A stretch of 64,000 nt of DNA, from assembly GCA_019057475.1 (NCBI GenBank), contig DXJO01000006.1:1-64000 (forward strand), read 5' to 3'. This document shows, in pieces, positions 54,197 to 61,884 of the stretch. The number at the start of each line of letters is the position of its first letter. Position 1 is the stretch's first letter. The notes under the pieces were generated by a model, which saw only the letters and a list, made by a program, of their open reading frames with translations, had not been told where the DNA came from and searched no databases. A program made the position numbers and the translations under genes. This DNA comes from Candidatus Thorarchaeota archaeon (GTDB lineage: Archaea; Asgardarchaeota; Thorarchaeia; Thorarchaeales; Thorarchaeaceae).

Positions 54197-54627
54197 CTGC
54201 CACTGTCACAATTTCTAAAGAGTGGATACCTAGGATTGCAGCCTTTTGCTGCAACTGGTGTTCCTACGCAGGTGCTGACCTAGCTGGCACAAGCAGAATC
54301 CAGTACCCCTCTGCTGTGCGAATAATCAGGGTAAATTGCACTGGTAGGGTCGACCCCGAATTCGTACTAAACGCCCTTGACAAGGGTGCGGATGGAGTAC
54401 TCGTGTCAGGCTGTCATCCAGGGGACTGCCATTACACAAGCGGCAATCTCAAGATGCGGGCACGATGGACGCTACTTCAGATGGCCGTTGAGCAAGCCGG
54501 AATCAACCCCGATAGGATTCGTCTACAGTGGGCCAGCGCTTCAGAGGGACAGAAGTTCGCTGATGGGGTTAGAGAACTCACGGAGAAGGTCAAGAATTTG
54601 GGTCCGTTTAGGAGGGGTTGGCAATGA
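54193..54627 (+). CDS. mvhD: MvhD-type electron transfer subunit (MvhD2)
   Basis: The 144-residue [2Fe-2S] subunit has AAFCCNWCSYAGADLAGTSR near residue 14 and GCHPGDCHYTSGN near 72. It is nearly the same as MvhD3 at the window end and less like MvhD1. It follows hdrA3 (ATGA) and leads to the HTH and hydrogenase genes, so it probably passes electrons from VhuAG to the HdrA2/HdrA3 pair. The end overlaps the next gene in ATGA (54624-54627). Confidence 0.95.
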   Translation: MTATVTISKEWIPRIAAFCCNWCSYAGADLAGTSRIQYPSAVRIIRVNCTGRVDPEFVLNALDKGADGVLVSGCHPGDCHYTSGNLKMRARWTLLQMAVEQAGINPDRIRLQWASASEGQKFADGVRELTEKVKNLGPFRRGWQ

Positions 54628-54971
54628 AAGAGAAATCTACACAGGATAGGATTGAAGCAGCCATTGACGCCTTCGGAAGCGAGCGATTAAGATGGCTTAT
54701 AGGCAAAGGAGACGTTCTAACCCAACGAAACGAGCTGACCGAAGAGAAACTCAAGGAGCTCGTCGACAAAACAGTCCGCGAAGAGATTGACCGGAGTACC
54801 ATTGCCAGGCGGCTTAGAGAGTCGCCTTCAACGATATCAGAGATATCGAAGGCAACGAAGCTGGAAACGGACTACATATTGGAAAATCTCCTCGCCATGA
54901 TGAAGTGGAACCGCGTTGAGATAGTCGATGAGAAGCAGAGAGAATATGTCTATGCTCTGAAGGAGATCTGA
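54624..54971 (+). CDS. Winged-helix-like small protein in the hydrogenase operon
   Basis: The 115-residue protein is not a redox subunit: it has no cysteine. A charged helix pair in residues 1-60 is followed by a winged-helix segment (STISEISKATKLETDYIL near residue 70, then a strand pair ending YVYALKEI). The ATG overlaps the mvhD2 stop and the gene ends 2 bp before vhuG. It could be a DNA-binding regulator of the operon or a maturation/assembly partner, since it is embedded between electron-transfer and hydrogenase genes. Function is inferred only from location. Confidence 0.7.
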   Translation: MKEKSTQDRIEAAIDAFGSERLRWLIGKGDVLTQRNELTEEKLKELVDKTVREEIDRSTIARRLRESPSTISEISKATKLETDYILENLLAMMKWNRVEIVDEKQREYVYALKEI

Positions 54972-54973
54972 AC

Positions 54974-55897
54974 GTGACTGAACCAGTTCCTATCGCAATG
55001 GCCCAAGGTAGCTCCTGTTGGGGTTGTTACCAGAGCCTCATTGACATTCACCTTAATCTGGCAACTGTCCTCCCCCTGTTGGACATCAAGTACTGGACGT
55101 GTGTGGCCGACTTCAAGCTCAAGGATTTGGAGGGCTATCCTGACAAATCGATCACGGTCGGCCTGTACGAGGGAATGGCCCGAACAGAGGAGGACATTCA
55201 TCTGCTAAAGCTCATAAGAGCGAAGTGCAAGATACTGATTGCATTTGGCTCATGTTCATGCTTTGGCGGCATTCCTGGAATGGCTAACTTCTCAACGATA
55301 GAGGAGTGCAACGAGGTCAAGTTCCGAAACAACAAGACCGTTAAGGATGGTGAGCTGCCAACAGAGAACCTCCCAGCGATTGCTCCCGTTGTGATACCCA
55401 ACCGAGACATAGTTGACTTTGAAATCTTTTTGCCGGGGTGCCCGCCAACCTCTAGCTTGATTCTCACTGCATTGACTGCTCTGCTTGAAGGCAAACCGAT
55501 TGAGCTACCACCACACACGGTGTGTCACTATTGCGATCGCGAGAAGAAAGAAACCCCGATAGAGAAGATACTGAGACCCTACGAAGGCATAGCAGACCCC
55601 GACCGGTGCCTTCTCGAACAGGGGTATATCTGCCTTGGCTCTGCAACTTGGGGTCTCTGTGAAGGACAGTGTGTCAGCCATGGCGTGACTTGCCGGGGCT
55701 GTTTTGGACCGCCTCCGCCAATCATGGGCGACCAAGGGGCGGCGGCAATATCCATGCTTGGCTCATATGCACCTCTTGAATCGGAAGTCCTTGCTGACAC
55801 GGTCCATGACCCACTTGGTTGCTTCTGGAGGTTCACCTACCCAACAAGCCACCTGGGTGCCATTCGAATAAAGCGAGAGGAGGCAAAGACGAAATGA
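54974..55897 (+). CDS. vhuG: [NiFe] hydrogenase small subunit, Mvh/Vhu type
   Basis: The 307-residue protein is the Fe-S small subunit of a group 3c [NiFe] hydrogenase. The proximal cluster ligands lie in GSSCWGCYQSLID near residue 12, GSCSCFGGIPG near 93, and PGCPPTSSL near 155; the C-terminal ferredoxin-like Cys set (CLLEQGYICLGSATWGLC, then CVSHGVTCRGCFGPPP) is near 215-255. There is no signal peptide, so it acts in the cytosol. The GTG start is eight bases after GGAG. It overlaps vhuA in ATGA. Together with VhuA and VhuU it would pass electrons via MvhD to HdrA. Confidence 0.94.
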   Translation: MTEPVPIAMAQGSSCWGCYQSLIDIHLNLATVLPLLDIKYWTCVADFKLKDLEGYPDKSITVGLYEGMARTEEDIHLLKLIRAKCKILIAFGSCSCFGGIPGMANFSTIEECNEVKFRNNKTVKDGELPTENLPAIAPVVIPNRDIVDFEIFLPGCPPTSSLILTALTALLEGKPIELPPHTVCHYCDREKKETPIEKILRPYEGIADPDRCLLEQGYICLGSATWGLCEGQCVSHGVTCRGCFGPPPPIMGDQGAAAISMLGSYAPLESEVLADTVHDPLGCFWRFTYPTSHLGAIRIKREEAKTK

Positions 55898-57210
55898 CCA
55901 ACGAGAAGATAATCCGCATTGACCCAGTGACACGCCTTGAAGGTCATGGATCGTTGACTATCAAGCTGGGTCCTGGCAACAAGGTCAAGGATGTCCAGTT
56001 CAACGTTAACAGTACACGATTCTTTGAGAAGTTTCTCGAAGGGCGACCAATGGAAGAGGCTCCACGAATCGCTCCGCGGATCTGCGGAATCTGCCCTATC
56101 CCGCATCATCTTGCATCACTGAAAGCCGTGGAGGCCGCCTGGGATGTGACACCTCCACCTGCAGCAATCAAGCTTAGGCGGCTATTGATTGAGGCGAAGC
56201 AGCTCTCATCTCACGCAATTCACTTCTACGCTCTTGCGGCTCCTGATTTTGTCTTTGGACCCTTCGCGAGCCCGGCTGTACGGAACGTTGCTGCTGTTCT
56301 CAAGTATCTCCCTGATGTTGCAGTCCAAGCGATCAAGCTCATGGAGTTCGGTCAGGAACTGTGCGCGACTATTGGGGCCAAGGCAATCCACCCAACAACG
56401 GGCATTCCTGGTGGGATGCTGTACGCTATGAAAGAAGAAGAGCGCGATGATTGGCTCAAGAAGGTCCCTGAGATGCTGGAGAACATCCATAAGACAGTGG
56501 ACCTTGCCAAGACCGTTGTCAACTCATACATCGAGGTGATAACGAAGCTCGCAGTCACTCCAACGTACTACGTTGGTCTGACCAATGATGGAGCTTTTGA
56601 CATCTATGATGGCAAGATTCGCGTGATGGATCCAGATGGCAAGATTGTGAAAGAATTCATGCCTCACGAGTACACAAAGTACTACGGCGAGCACGTTCCT
56701 AAGCACTCCTATGCGACTCACATCTACTACAAACCAGCCGGCTACCCCGAGGGTATTTGGCGAGCGAATACTCTTGCACGATGCAACGTTAACGATAGGA
56801 TGGCCACACCTCTTGCAGACGCGGCCCTGAAGGAGATGAGAGAACTCGTTGGGAGACCCTCGCATCACACGTTTGTATACCACTACGCTCGAATCGTAGA
56901 GATGGTTCAAGCTGCTGAGATGATCAAGACGCTCCTTGAGGATCCCGAGATTGTAAGCACGGACGTGAAGCTTTCTGACGTTGAACCCAAGGCTGGCGAC
57001 GGCGTTGGTGTTGTCGAGGCTCCGCGAGGCATTCTGCTCCACAACTACGAGTCTGATGACAAGGGCATGCTGGTCAAGGCGAATCTCATTGTCGCCACGA
57101 ACAACAATATTGCCGGCATCGAGAAATCATTGATGGTGGCCGCGAAACAAATCTTCGAAGACAAAGTGCTCGAGAAGATTACACTTCCTGAACCCATGGT
57201 GAAAACTTAG
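55894..57210 (+). CDS. vhuA: [NiFe] hydrogenase large subunit lacking the C-terminal Ni motif (VhuA)
   Basis: The 438-residue protein has the N-terminal Ni motif (RICGICPIPHH near residue 60) and the typical group 3c body (ARCNVNDRMATPLAD, then HHTFVYHYARIVEMVQAAE), but it ends with NNNIAGIEKSLMVAAKQIF and a short tail at TAG 57208, without DPCxxCxxH. That motif is on the tiny gene just downstream (57223-57381). Split vhuA/vhuU arrangements are known in Methanococcus. I use ATG 55894, behind GGAGG and overlapping the vhuG stop; the ORF to 55819 is longer but not needed. Confidence 0.94.
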   Translation: MTNEKIIRIDPVTRLEGHGSLTIKLGPGNKVKDVQFNVNSTRFFEKFLEGRPMEEAPRIAPRICGICPIPHHLASLKAVEAAWDVTPPPAAIKLRRLLIEAKQLSSHAIHFYALAAPDFVFGPFASPAVRNVAAVLKYLPDVAVQAIKLMEFGQELCATIGAKAIHPTTGIPGGMLYAMKEEERDDWLKKVPEMLENIHKTVDLAKTVVNSYIEVITKLAVTPTYYVGLTNDGAFDIYDGKIRVMDPDGKIVKEFMPHEYTKYYGEHVPKHSYATHIYYKPAGYPEGIWRANTLARCNVNDRMATPLADAALKEMRELVGRPSHHTFVYHYARIVEMVQAAEMIKTLLEDPEIVSTDVKLSDVEPKAGDGVGVVEAPRGILLHNYESDDKGMLVKANLIVATNNNIAGIEKSLMVAAKQIFEDKVLEKITLPEPMVKT

Positions 57211-57222
57211 ACAAAAGAATTG

Positions 57223-57381
57223 ATGATCATGACAGAAGAAATACCTGAAGGCGTACTGAACATCATCGAGATGGTTGTTCGGTGCTACGACTGCTGACTA
57301 TCCTGCGGCGCTCATCTCGTCATTATCGACGAAGAGGGCCGCGAACTAGTCAGGAAGGAGCTTCAGACCGGCGGCGGATGA
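57223..57381 (+). CDS. vhuU: VhuU: split hydrogenase C-terminus with selenocysteine at in-frame TGA (57295-57297)
   Basis: The frame from ATG 57223 (or 57229) reads EEIPEGVLNIIEMVVRCYDC, then TGA, then LSCGAH, and goes on for 23 more sense codons to TGA at 57379. The conserved hydrogenase motif DPCxxCxxH appears as D-C-[TGA]-L-S-C-G-A-H, so the TGA falls on the Cys that ligates Ni. Selenocysteine at this position in a small separate VhuU is known from Methanococcus. Of 53 codons, Sec is the 25th. Ending at TGA 57295 would delete the Ni ligands, which the missing C-terminus of VhuA makes untenable. I see no clear ribosome site. Confidence 0.85.
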
Positions 57382-57727
57382 AGACCCAGAAAAAAGATTG
57401 AAAACTGAGTCTGACCTGCTCCAGCAGGGGCGGAGTCGGTCTGGCTCCTTCAAACACCAGTCTTGTATGCTCGAACTCCTACACTCCAAAGAAGACAATG
57501 AATGATTTCGGACATTGAATTGTTATTTCGAATCCAGATTCAAAATTCAGAAACATCTTCCTGATTGTCTGTAATCATGCATGAAATCATTGATTGCGTT
57601 TCGTTTCAAATGATGAATCTCGTTTCCGTGACCGAAACCTAACTCAATAGTATTATAATCTCGTTGAGAGGACTCCTCGCTGGCCTCTGGCATGATTGCT
57701 CGCAGAACGGAACGGTGAATTGAGCCA
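57382..57727. other. Gap between vhuU and hdrA4 with SECIS candidate and promoter
   Basis: It holds the hairpin at 57398-57453, then AT-rich sequence without a gene. TATTATAATC at 57651-57660 is a plausible TATA element for hdrA4, 68 bp before its ATG. GTTTC and GAAAC at 57622-57638 form a short inverted repeat just upstream, a possible operator. Confidence 0.5.
57398..57453 (+). promoter_or_regulatory. Stable hairpin downstream of vhuU, SECIS candidate
   Basis: Arms TTGAA/TTCAA, GAGTC/GGCTC (one G-T pair), GACC/GGTC and CTCC/GGAG pair in nested order around a 9-nt loop (57423-57431), with small internal loops. It lies 17 bp after the vhuU stop. Archaeal SECIS elements lie in the 3' untranslated region. 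I cannot match the exact GAA/A bulge or the eukaryote-like kink, so the assignment is inferred from location. Confidence 0.5.
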
Positions 57728-60472
57728 ATGACGATTGACCACACATCGAAGAAAAGTACATCCAAACTGGACGTTGTATCTAGCGAAGCCCTGGTTATTG
57801 GGGGTGGCGTAGCTGGCATGCAGGCGGCTCTGGATATGGCTAACCAGGGTTTCAAGGTTCATCTGCTAGAGAAGACTCCTTCTCTCGGCGGAAAAATGGC
57901 GATGATAGACAAGACCTTCCCAACATTGGATTGCTCGGCATGTATTCTCACGCCGCGTCTCAGCGAGGTATCGCGTCATCCAAACATCGAACTACATACG
58001 TATTCTGACGTAATTAGCGTTGCTGGAAGAGTTGGCGATTTCAAAGTAAAGATACGCAAGCGGGCGCGATATGTGGATGAGGACAAGTGCTCGGCATGTG
58101 CGGACTGTGTCCCGGCTTGTCCAGTGGAGGTTCCTAATGAATTCGATCAGAGTCTTGGTTTCCGTAAGGCAATCTATCAACCGTTCCCACAGGCGACACC
58201 GAGCACCTACACCATTACCAAGCTTGGCACACCAGCATGCAGAGAAGCGTGTCCCGCAGACGTGAATCCTCAAGGCTTCATCTCCCTCATGAAGGAAGGG
58301 AGGTTTCATGATGCTCTTAGAATATTCAGGAAGTCCAATCCGTTCCCAGGTGTACTTGGCCGAGTGTGCATAGCCTTCTGCGAGGGCGAGTGTGTTCGAG
58401 GAGAGCTAGATGAGAGTGTAAGCATCAGGAATCTCCACAGGTTCTTGGCTGACTACGAGAGAAAACATGGACCTGATAGGCCAATTGAAGCGAAGATTGA
58501 CAAGGATGAAAGAATCGCCGTGGTCGGCGCAGGTCCCGCGGGTCTGGCATGTGGGTATCATCTTGTCAAGATGGGCTACCCCGTAACCGTATTCGAGGCT
58601 CAACCTGAAGCAGGAGGACTCCTCCGCTATGGCATTCCGGAATACAGACTTCCTCGTGACATACTGGCCGAAGAGATCGACTGGATTGCCAAGCATGGCG
58701 TAAAAATAAAGACAAGCTCTCCAGTCGAGTCAATCAAGAGCCTGAAAAAGGAGGGCTTCAAGGCGATATTCTTGGCTACAGGAGCCTCAAATAGTAACAA
58801 ACTTGGGATTGCAGGAGAGGAGGCAAAGGGCATCTACCATGCCAGTGATTTCTTGGAACGAGCCAACTCAGGGAAACCATATCCGTTGGGCGAAAAGGTT
58901 GCTGTGATTGGCGGTGGGGACGCGGCAATTGACTCCGCGAGAGTTGCCATTAGACTCGGTGCGAAGGAAGTCACGATAGTTTATCGCAGGTCACATGTCG
59001 AGTTGCCTGCCATCCCCAGCGAAGTCGAAGATGCACGAGAGGAAGGCCTTAATCTGCTACTACTGACTAATCCTATCGAAATCCTCACATCAAAGGATGA
59101 GCTGAGGGGCATCAGATGTATAAAGATGAAACTGGGTGAACCAGATCACTCGGGTCGTCGACGGCCCCAAGTCATTCGGGGTTCGGAATTCACGCTGATT
59201 GTAGACAACATGATTATTGCTGTGGGACAGAGCGTGACACCAAAGGGCCTACACGAGGAATGTGATTGTTCGGAATGGGGAACAATCAAAGTGAATCCCC
59301 TAACTCTGGAAACTAACATGGAAGGAGTCTTTGCTGGCGGTGACGTTGTTCTCGGTCCAGCCACCGCAGTTAAAGCCGTGGCCCATGGCAAGGAGGCTGC
59401 AATCTCAATAGATCGATTTCTGAGAAAGGTCAATGTTGAAGCGGATAGAATTGAAGAACGACACCGAGTGAGAGTTGAAGAGGTTGACATGGAAAAACCT
59501 ACTGAGCCTCGCGTAGACATGCCCAAACACGGTGTAGCGGGAAGAATTCAATCTTACACTGAGGTTGAACTTGGGTTTGAACAAGAATCTGCTACACAGG
59601 AGGCTGAACGATGCCTAGGCTGTGCAATCTGTTGCGAATGTGAGCTGTGTGTTGAAGCTTGCACGCGTGAAGCAATCGATCACAAGATGCAGGATGAGAT
59701 AATAGAGCTTCCAGTAGGTGCGATAGTATTGGCCGCAGGATACAGGCTTTACGATGTTAGTGATTACCCCAGGCTCGGATACGGAAAGTTCCCTAATGTC
59801 ATCCACGCGATGGAGTACGAGCGACTGATCAACGCATCAGGCCCAACCCACGGACATCTGATAAAGCTCAGTGACGGGAAGCTACCCAAGAGCATCGGTT
59901 TCATCCAATGTGTCGGTGCCCGAGATGTCAACCGCGGCGTTCCTGAGTGTTCACGAGTGTGTTGCATGTATGGTATCAAAAACGCAGTCATGGCAAAGGA
60001 ACATGACCCTGAGATTGACGTGACCATCTACTACGCTGACATCCGTGCCTTTGGCAAGGGCTTCGAGGAATTCTACAACATGGCTAAGGATCGATTTGGT
60101 ATCAAGTTCATTCGAGGCAGAGTTGGAGAGGTCATGGAGGACCGCGAAACAGGCAATCTCACTGTGAGAGTTGAGAACACCGATGAACATGCCATTCAGG
60201 ACATTGAACATGATCTTGTAGTAATCAGCCCCGGTATTCAACCCCCCTGGGGTCTTGATGTCATCGCCAGTGAGCTCGGACTAGAACTAGATGAGACAGG
60301 CTATGTGCCAGTGAAGGACGAGCTACTTGCGCCTGTGGACACTACTATTCCTGGTGTCTTTGCGTGTGGATGCGTCGATAGTCCCAAGGACATTCCAGAC
60401 TCGGTGACTGCGGGTAGCGCTGCCGCCATGAGGGCGACAATAATACTATCGCAGGCTGAGAAAAAGGAGTAA
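57728..60472 (+). CDS. HdrA lacking N-terminal domain, with inserted GltD/NfnB-like module (HdrA4)
   Basis: The 914-residue protein begins with the HdrA FAD fold (VIGGGVAGMQAALDM near 22), then FPTLDCSACILTP and a ferredoxin (CSACADCVPACPVE near 120). A GltD/NfnB-like module is inserted after FPQATPSTYTI (near 160): CREACPADVN, CIAFCEGECVRGE, FAD (GAGPAGLACGYHLV near 264), NAD(P) Rossmann (IGGGDAAIDSARVA near 392). HdrA resumes at CLGCAICCECELCVEACTREAID (near 628). It matches HdrA2 on both sides of the insert. It has no N-terminal HdrA domain or terminal ferredoxins, and HdrA5 supplies them. Confidence 0.93.
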   Translation: MTIDHTSKKSTSKLDVVSSEALVIGGGVAGMQAALDMANQGFKVHLLEKTPSLGGKMAMIDKTFPTLDCSACILTPRLSEVSRHPNIELHTYSDVISVAGRVGDFKVKIRKRARYVDEDKCSACADCVPACPVEVPNEFDQSLGFRKAIYQPFPQATPSTYTITKLGTPACREACPADVNPQGFISLMKEGRFHDALRIFRKSNPFPGVLGRVCIAFCEGECVRGELDESVSIRNLHRFLADYERKHGPDRPIEAKIDKDERIAVVGAGPAGLACGYHLVKMGYPVTVFEAQPEAGGLLRYGIPEYRLPRDILAEEIDWIAKHGVKIKTSSPVESIKSLKKEGFKAIFLATGASNSNKLGIAGEEAKGIYHASDFLERANSGKPYPLGEKVAVIGGGDAAIDSARVAIRLGAKEVTIVYRRSHVELPAIPSEVEDAREEGLNLLLLTNPIEILTSKDELRGIRCIKMKLGEPDHSGRRRPQVIRGSEFTLIVDNMIIAVGQSVTPKGLHEECDCSEWGTIKVNPLTLETNMEGVFAGGDVVLGPATAVKAVAHGKEAAISIDRFLRKVNVEADRIEERHRVRVEEVDMEKPTEPRVDMPKHGVAGRIQSYTEVELGFEQESATQEAERCLGCAICCECELCVEACTREAIDHKMQDEIIELPVGAIVLAAGYRLYDVSDYPRLGYGKFPNVIHAMEYERLINASGPTHGHLIKLSDGKLPKSIGFIQCVGARDVNRGVPECSRVCCMYGIKNAVMAKEHDPEIDVTIYYADIRAFGKGFEEFYNMAKDRFGIKFIRGRVGEVMEDRETGNLTVRVENTDEHAIQDIEHDLVVISPGIQPPWGLDVIASELGLELDETGYVPVKDELLAPVDTTIPGVFACGCVDSPKDIPDSVTAGSAAAMRATIILSQAEKKE

Positions 60473-60508
60473 TTCTGCTGGTGCATTATGAAGGACAGGT
60501 GATATGAG

Positions 60509-61009
60509 ATGAACAATGAAACACACACACCCTCCTCAGATTTCGCAAAAGAGATTGCCTTAATCCCGGGAGGGGAAGTCATCAACAAGTGTATCCAGTG
60601 TGGCATATGTACTGCCAGTTGTGTTGTGGCCTGTGTAGACGACCAATACCGGCCTCGGCGGCTGATTCAGAAGATTCTGATAGGCAAGAGAGATGAGGTG
60701 CTGAAGAGCGATCAACCTTGGCTATGCATGACGTGCAGAATGTGTGAAGAGCGATGCCAGGAGGGCGTAAGTCCCGCAGAGATATTCCACGCTGTACGAA
60801 TCCTCGCAGTCAAAGAGGGTCACATTCCCAAGGTGTTTCAGATTACTGTCGAAAAGGTACTCTGCGATGGTTGGATGTTAGCAGATGCATATACCGATTT
60901 CAACGAAGATGAGCGAGAGGATCTCGGCCTAAATCCTGCCCTCGCTTGGAATGACACTTTTACGAAGAAGGTGAAGAAGAAGTACCTCGCTGGGGAGGAG
61001 AGCGCATGA
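60509..61009 (+). CDS. hdrC: Heterodisulfide reductase subunit C-like (HdrC3)
   Basis: The 166-residue protein is a near paralog of HdrC1: CIQCGICTASCVVAC near residue 30, CMTCRMCEERCQEG near 70, then a similar C-terminal region. AGGTGA lies before ATG 60509. It ends in the ATGA that starts hdrB3, as in most of the cluster. It shows that the HdrC-HdrB block was duplicated, since the hdrA4 to mvhD3 set repeats the hdrA2/hdrA3 to mvhD2 order with hdrCB placed inside it. It would serve the HdrA4/HdrA5 complex. Confidence 0.93.
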   Translation: MNNETHTPSSDFAKEIALIPGGEVINKCIQCGICTASCVVACVDDQYRPRRLIQKILIGKRDEVLKSDQPWLCMTCRMCEERCQEGVSPAEIFHAVRILAVKEGHIPKVFQITVEKVLCDGWMLADAYTDFNEDEREDLGLNPALAWNDTFTKKVKKKYLAGEESA

Positions 61010-61884
61010 AAGAGATAATGCTGTACAGAGGGTGCACTACTCCTGTGAGGCTCCCGGCATACGAGGCAGCCACAATAGCTGTGCTGGGGAAGCTCGGAGT
61101 GAAGGTTGTTGAGATGGATGATGCAAACTGCTGCGGAGCCCAATATGTCGAGTCCGTAAGCAGAATGGCATTTGCAGCAATGAGCGGAAGAATCCTCGCA
61201 CTGGCTGAGAAAGAGAGCCAAGACATCTTGGCGTTGTGTGGCGCTTGTTCAGGTTCCCTGAAGATAAACAAGCATTTTCTGGACAACGACGAGAAGGCCC
61301 GTAAGGAGGTTAACGAACTCCTGTCAGAAGAGGGGTTGAAATATACCGGCAAGACTAGAGTTCGACACCTGCTCCAAGTCTTGAACGAGGATATCGGTTT
61401 CGAAGCAATTGAGAAAGCCATAAAGAAACCCTACAAAGGCTTGAAATTGGCCGCACATTATGGTTGTCACGTAACTCGGCCCTATGAGATTGTTCAAGTC
61501 GATGACCCTGAAAATCCCACAATCATTGACCGTCTTATTGAGATTGCGGGGGCAGAGGCTGTGGACTATGTGGGCAAGACCAGGTGCTGCGGTGGGCCTC
61601 TCCTGGCAATGGATGAGAGTCTTGCGACTCACATTGGCCAAGACAAGATAAGAGATGCCATCGCCGCCGGCGCACAAGGCATGGTCACCGCATGCGTGTT
61701 CTGTGATATCCAGTTGACACAAGTCCAGTTCGGTGAAGATACAGATTCGAGCAAGATGATTCCCGTCATTCCTATTGTGCAGTTTCTCGGTCCAGCCCTC
61801 GGCATCAAGGAGGATGTGCTGGGCATTGAGTTGAACAAGACCAGTCCCGATATCATCTTGTCAGCATTACAGGAGGCGAAATAA
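61006..61884 (+). CDS. hdrB: Heterodisulfide reductase subunit B-like (HdrB3)
   Basis: The 292-residue protein is a near paralog of HdrB1 with both cluster motifs (RGCTTPVR, NCCGAQY, CGACSG; YGCHVTRP, RCCGGPL, ACVFC) intact. It overlaps hdrC3 in ATGA and hdrA5 in TAATG, so one translated unit. It should carry the disulfide or other oxidant site of the third Hdr complex. The C-terminal region differs slightly from HdrB1 and includes a short insert (DTDSSK). Confidence 0.93.
   Translation: MKEIMLYRGCTTPVRLPAYEAATIAVLGKLGVKVVEMDDANCCGAQYVESVSRMAFAAMSGRILALAEKESQDILALCGACSGSLKINKHFLDNDEKARKEVNELLSEEGLKYTGKTRVRHLLQVLNEDIGFEAIEKAIKKPYKGLKLAAHYGCHVTRPYEIVQVDDPENPTIIDRLIEIAGAEAVDYVGKTRCCGGPLLAMDESLATHIGQDKIRDAIAAGAQGMVTACVFCDIQLTQVQFGEDTDSSKMIPVIPIVQFLGPALGIKEDVLGIELNKTSPDIILSALQEAK

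Noticed and set aside
57208-57210. TAG at the end of vhuA read as pyrrolysine
   Set aside because: The frame after TAG does not continue into the vhuU frame, and split vhuA/vhuU genes are a known arrangement.
57295-57297. TGA in vhuU as a plain stop or pseudogene mark
   Set aside because: The frame after it encodes the required Ni motif residues S-C-G-A-H and a normal C-terminus, and no other copy of the motif is present.
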